The notes beneath the pieces are model-generated. The model did not search any database. It was not told the origin of the DNA and saw only the letters and a list, made by a program, of their open reading frames with translations. From contig NZ_JBFDTP010000001.1 in assembly GCF_040719375.1 (NCBI RefSeq), positions 186,001-250,000 of the forward strand: a stretch of DNA of 64,000 nt, written 5' to 3'. A program made the position numbers and the translations under genes. The stretch is from Clostridium sp. AN503. Its GTDB lineage: Bacteria > Bacillota > Clostridia > Lachnospirales > Lachnospiraceae. Below are positions 61,260 to 64,000 of this stretch, one piece after another (positions within the stretch are counted from its first letter, which is position 1; the number at the start of each line of letters is the position of its first letter).

Positions 61260-62258
61260 TTATTTCCTACATCCGGCTGCCGCTTTGCGCACCTGCCGCC
61301 GTGAAAATTCGTAGATATAGAGGGCCGCGCCGTAGATCAGCTCCCACTCGATCGCCAGGTAATTGCCAAGGCACTCTTTTTTGTAAGGTACCTTTTTCGA
61401 TTTGTGTGCCGTCAGGATCCCTTCCCTGACGCCCTCTAAGTAGTCCTTTTCAAACCCCAGCTTTTTAAAGAAAAAATATTTCCCAAGGATTCCCATGCAG
61501 ATGGGCAGGCTGTTAACCAAAAGCTGGAAAAACGGCATGTTCTTGTAGTTTAAGTAGACGTTGTTCCGGGCCGCCAGCTTCACCTTGAACGGATTGTACT
61601 TGGAGCCGCTGGTGCCGCTGCCCACATGGTATACCACCGCCTGCGGACAGTATCGGTTATAGTATCCCGCAATCTTGGCCCGGTATCCCACATCGATGTC
61701 TTCCAGATAGGCAAAATGCATTTCATCAAAATATCCGATCTCCTCAAAGATCTCTCTCCGGTAAATGGCCGCTCCCGCGCAGGAGGAAAAAATATGGCAG
61801 GGACGGTCATACCGCTCCACCTCCTGTCCCACGCCCCGCTGATAAGCCCAGCCCATAATGCTGTACATATCCCCCGCGTCGTCCATCAGATCCCTGTGGT
61901 GGAGCTGGATCATCTTCGGGCTGACCGAGAAAATCCGCGTGGAAGCCTCGATCGCCCTTACAAGCTGTTCCACATATTCCGGCTCCGGCTCCGTATCATT
62001 GTTGAGAAGGATCACATATGGAGTGCTGCTGGCCCGGATCCCCACATTCACCGCACCGGAAAATCCGGTGTTCTCCGGCAAAAATATGGACGGGATATCA
62101 TGCTCCTTCAGCCATTCCACGCTTCCGTCAGTAGAACCGTTGTCCACCACCAGAAGTTCAAAATCAGGGCAGGTCTGTTTTTCAAGGGCTTTCATGCAGG
62201 GCTCCATAAACTGGAGCCCATTATAATTTGGAATAATAATTGTCGCCTTTTTCATCAT
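61260..62258 (-). CDS. Family 2 glycosyltransferase (rhamnosyltransferase-like)
   Basis: 332 residues. KATIIIPNYNGLQFMEPCMKALE, LLVVDNGSTDGSVEWL, VILLNNDTEPE and the AYLEDIDVGYRAKIAGY acceptor motif mark a GT2 enzyme of the rhamnosyltransferase-like group. The C-terminal part (about 240-332) is partly amphipathic and probably membrane-associated. The start overlaps the upstream gene by 4 bases; the ATG at 62255 is an equally good start. It is in one transcription unit with the preceding GT and probably with the phosphoglycosyltransferase downstream. Confidence 0.92.
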   Translation of the reverse strand: MMKKATIIIPNYNGLQFMEPCMKALEKQTCPDFELLVVDNGSTDGSVEWLKEHDIPSIFLPENTGFSGAVNVGIRASSTPYVILLNNDTEPEPEYVEQLVRAIEASTRIFSVSPKMIQLHHRDLMDDAGDMYSIMGWAYQRGVGQEVERYDRPCHIFSSCAGAAIYRREIFEEIGYFDEMHFAYLEDIDVGYRAKIAGYYNRYCPQAVVYHVGSGTSGSKYNPFKVKLAARNNVYLNYKNMPFFQLLVNSLPICMGILGKYFFFKKLGFEKDYLEGVREGILTAHKSKKVPYKKECLGNYLAIEWELIYGAALYIYEFSRRQVRKAAAGCRK

Positions 62259-64000
62259 ACCTCCAGCTTGTACGGCTCCCCGATCTTTTCTTTCAAAAGG
62301 TCCCGCAGCGCAAAATTGGACTTGCGCAGAGTCAGATTCGGGTTATAATAGGGATCTCCATCCTGCAGGATATCCGGCCATCTGCGGGCAAAAATGGCGA
62401 TCTCCCGGTTGAACCGAGCCACCTTTTCCGGAGTGTCCTCAAGCCCTCGGGACTTGGATTCGTAGTGGTACATGGTCGCGTAGGGCGCATAGACCACCAG
62501 CTTCCCGGCAGCGCGCACCTTCATGCAGTAATCAATGTCATTGAAGGCCACCGCCAGCTCCTCCGTAAAACCGCCCACTGTGCGGAACACTTCCGCCTTT
62601 GTCATCATGCAGGCCGCCGTGACGGCGCTGTAATCCTGGGCACACATGGCCCGGTGAAAATAGCTGTTCTCCGCCTCGTGAAGCCCGATGAAAGTGTGCC
62701 CGGCGATCCCGCCGAAGCCCACGACCACGCCTGCATGCTGGATCGTGTCGTCCTGATACAGAAGCCTTGCGCCTACAATGCCGACGTCTGCCCGCTGGCA
62801 GAACCCCAGCATTTCCTCAAATATGCCCGGCGCAATGATCTCCGTATCGTTGTTGAGGAACAGCAGATACTCGCCTTTTGCAAAGGTCGCCCCGAAATTG
62901 TTGATAGCGGAATAATTGAACTCCCGCTCCCATTTGACCACATGCACCTGGGGAAATTCCTGCTGGATCTTTTCATAATAGGAAAAGGTCTCCTTCTCGG
63001 TGCTGTTGTTTTCCACCACCACAAACTCCAGGTTTTTATACGTAGCCCGCTCCAGAATGGAGCGGATGCAAAGATCCAGGTCCCCGGTATGGTCTTTATT
63101 GGGGATCACCACAGAGATGAGCGGTTCCCCCTGGATTTTAAAGGTCGTGTGGTAGATACCGTAATCCACGCCCTTCTCCACCTTCTCCGCCTGGATCCCG
63201 CACCGCTCATAATGAGCCATGACCGCCCTTGCCCCGGCCTCAAACGCATAAAGCTTGCTCTCCGGGTTGCTGGCCGTGGATTCCTGATGGCAGCGCCAAT
63301 GGTACAGCACCTTGGGAATATGATGGATCTCCGCAGCCGCTTCCGTACACCGGAAGATGAAATCATAGTCCTGCGCCCCGTCAAATTCCTGGCGGAAGCC
63401 GCCCACCTTTTTCAAAAGGTCACGTTTGACCACGAACAGATGGCAGATATAATTGACGCTGGTCAGCAGATCCCCATTGAAATCCGGCTTAAAATGCGGG
63501 TCAAACAGCGCCCCGCCGTCCATATCCAGCTTGTCCTCATCGGAATAGATCACATCACAGGCCGGATGATCGTTGATCGCCGCCGCCACCTCAAAGAGCG
63601 CATGCTCCGGCAGGGTATCGTCATGGTCCGCCAGCACGATAAAATCACCCTTTGCCATCCTAAGGGCAGCATTGGTATTGCCTGCGATCCCCAGATTCTC
63701 GCCCAGATTCTCATAGCGGAACCGGGCATCCTTCTGGGCATACTGCTTCATGACCTTCTCTACGATCTTCCCTTCCCCCGCCGGGCTTCCGTTCGCCACG
63801 CACACCTCAAAATGCTTATAGGTCTGGGCCTGGATGGAGTCCAGCATTTCCCGCAGGTATTTCTCCGGGGTCTTGTACGCCGGGATCACGATGGAGAGCA
63901 GAGGTTCATAAGAAAACACCATCTCCCGCTGCCTGGCAAGCTCCTCCTCGGTGGGTTTGGTGAGATCATACCACTCGCCATAATCATAATCATTGTCCAG
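62255..64000 (-). CDS. Glycosyltransferase with two GT2 domains, 5' end beyond window
   Basis: The frame stays open to the window edge. The first in-frame ATG (63922) is not the likely start, because the upstream codons read LDNDYDYGEWYDLTKPTEEE, a typical lead-in of this family. Two GT2 domains are visible. The first has LLSIVIPAYKTPEKYLREML, LADHDDTLPEHAL and DEDKLD. The second has LISVVIPNKDHTGDL, VVVENNSTEKETF, LFLNNDTEI and FNDIDYCMKVRAAG. The two domains may add different sugars or alternate in a repeat. N-terminal residues are unknown. Confidence 0.92.
   Translation of the reverse strand: MDNDYDYGEWYDLTKPTEEELARQREMVFSYEPLLSIVIPAYKTPEKYLREMLDSIQAQTYKHFEVCVANGSPAGEGKIVEKVMKQYAQKDARFRYENLGENLGIAGNTNAALRMAKGDFIVLADHDDTLPEHALFEVAAAINDHPACDVIYSDEDKLDMDGGALFDPHFKPDFNGDLLTSVNYICHLFVVKRDLLKKVGGFRQEFDGAQDYDFIFRCTEAAAEIHHIPKVLYHWRCHQESTASNPESKLYAFEAGARAVMAHYERCGIQAEKVEKGVDYGIYHTTFKIQGEPLISVVIPNKDHTGDLDLCIRSILERATYKNLEFVVVENNSTEKETFSYYEKIQQEFPQVHVVKWEREFNYSAINNFGATFAKGEYLLFLNNDTEIIAPGIFEEMLGFCQRADVGIVGARLLYQDDTIQHAGVVVGFGGIAGHTFIGLHEAENSYFHRAMCAQDYSAVTAACMMTKAEVFRTVGGFTEELAVAFNDIDYCMKVRAAGKLVVYAPYATMYHYESKSRGLEDTPEKVARFNREIAIFARRWPDILQDGDPYYNPNLTLRKSNFALRDLLKEKIGEPYKLEV

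Overview
The window reads as a chromosomal segment of a strictly anaerobic Gram-positive gut Clostridia, most likely Lachnospiraceae (Hungatella/Enterocloster/Lachnoclostridium type). This is inferred from moderate GC, strong AGGAGG ribosome sites, the oxygen-sensitive ribonucleotide reductase NrdD, a Csp-like subtilase and a DUF975 protein. Genus cannot be fixed from this sequence. Most genes lie on the minus strand. No tRNA, rRNA, CRISPR array, IS element or prophage was found.

Layout. 1-15.5 kb holds a surface-glycan cluster on the minus strand. It carries rfbF-G-H (CDP-3,6-dideoxyhexose branch), a GT-C-like membrane protein, a GT2 enzyme, and a complete gmhA-hddA-gmhB-hddC set for GDP-D-glycero-D-manno-heptose. 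Upstream lie a 1335-residue methyltransferase/kinase-like/coiled-coil/GT2/GT-B fusion and a Wzt-type ABC ATPase with a C-terminal glycan-binding domain, behind one promoter. An Rpn-type nuclease gene interrupts the cluster. 57.3-64 kb holds a second glycan block: an LCP ligase, a WbaP/WsaP-type initiating phosphoglycosyltransferase and two GT2 proteins. Together they could initiate, build, cap, export and anchor a heptose-containing wall or S-layer glycan. The Wzm permease is not in the window.

15.5-22.4 kb: a DUF975 protein, a REC-GGDEF-EAL c-di-GMP enzyme behind a consensus promoter, nrdD with tandem NrdR-type boxes, and a D,D-carboxypeptidase. 22.4-28.2 kb: a complete DUF3798-type ABC importer of unknown substrate. 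28.2-34.4 kb: a ManNAc/sialic-acid type cluster (nanE, nanK, RpiR regulator, three-component ABC importer). Its three promoters each carry a related inverted repeat between -35 and -10, a likely RpiR regulon.

34.5-44.9 kb: a secreted subtilase, an SGNH hydrolase, a secreted serpin, DegV, an AraC regulator with a Cys-rich partner, a short MutS2, a promoter-plus-terminator unit that looks like an unassigned structured RNA, an alpha/beta hydrolase and an AT-rich exported protein. 45-49.7 kb: the str operon (rpsL-rpsG-fusA-tuf), in which fusA is interrupted by an apparent one-base deletion. 49.7-57.2 kb: a G-rich, palindrome-bearing spacer, a small membrane protein, a CNNM/CorC-type protein, lspA, a Csp-like S8 peptidase, a ClpX-type unfoldase and an HtrA protease.

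The strongest novel candidates are the WbdD/WsaE-like fusion paired with a Wzt in a Gram-positive heptose cluster, the three-site RpiR operator set, the unassigned RNA before mutS2, and the serpin/subtilase neighbourhood.
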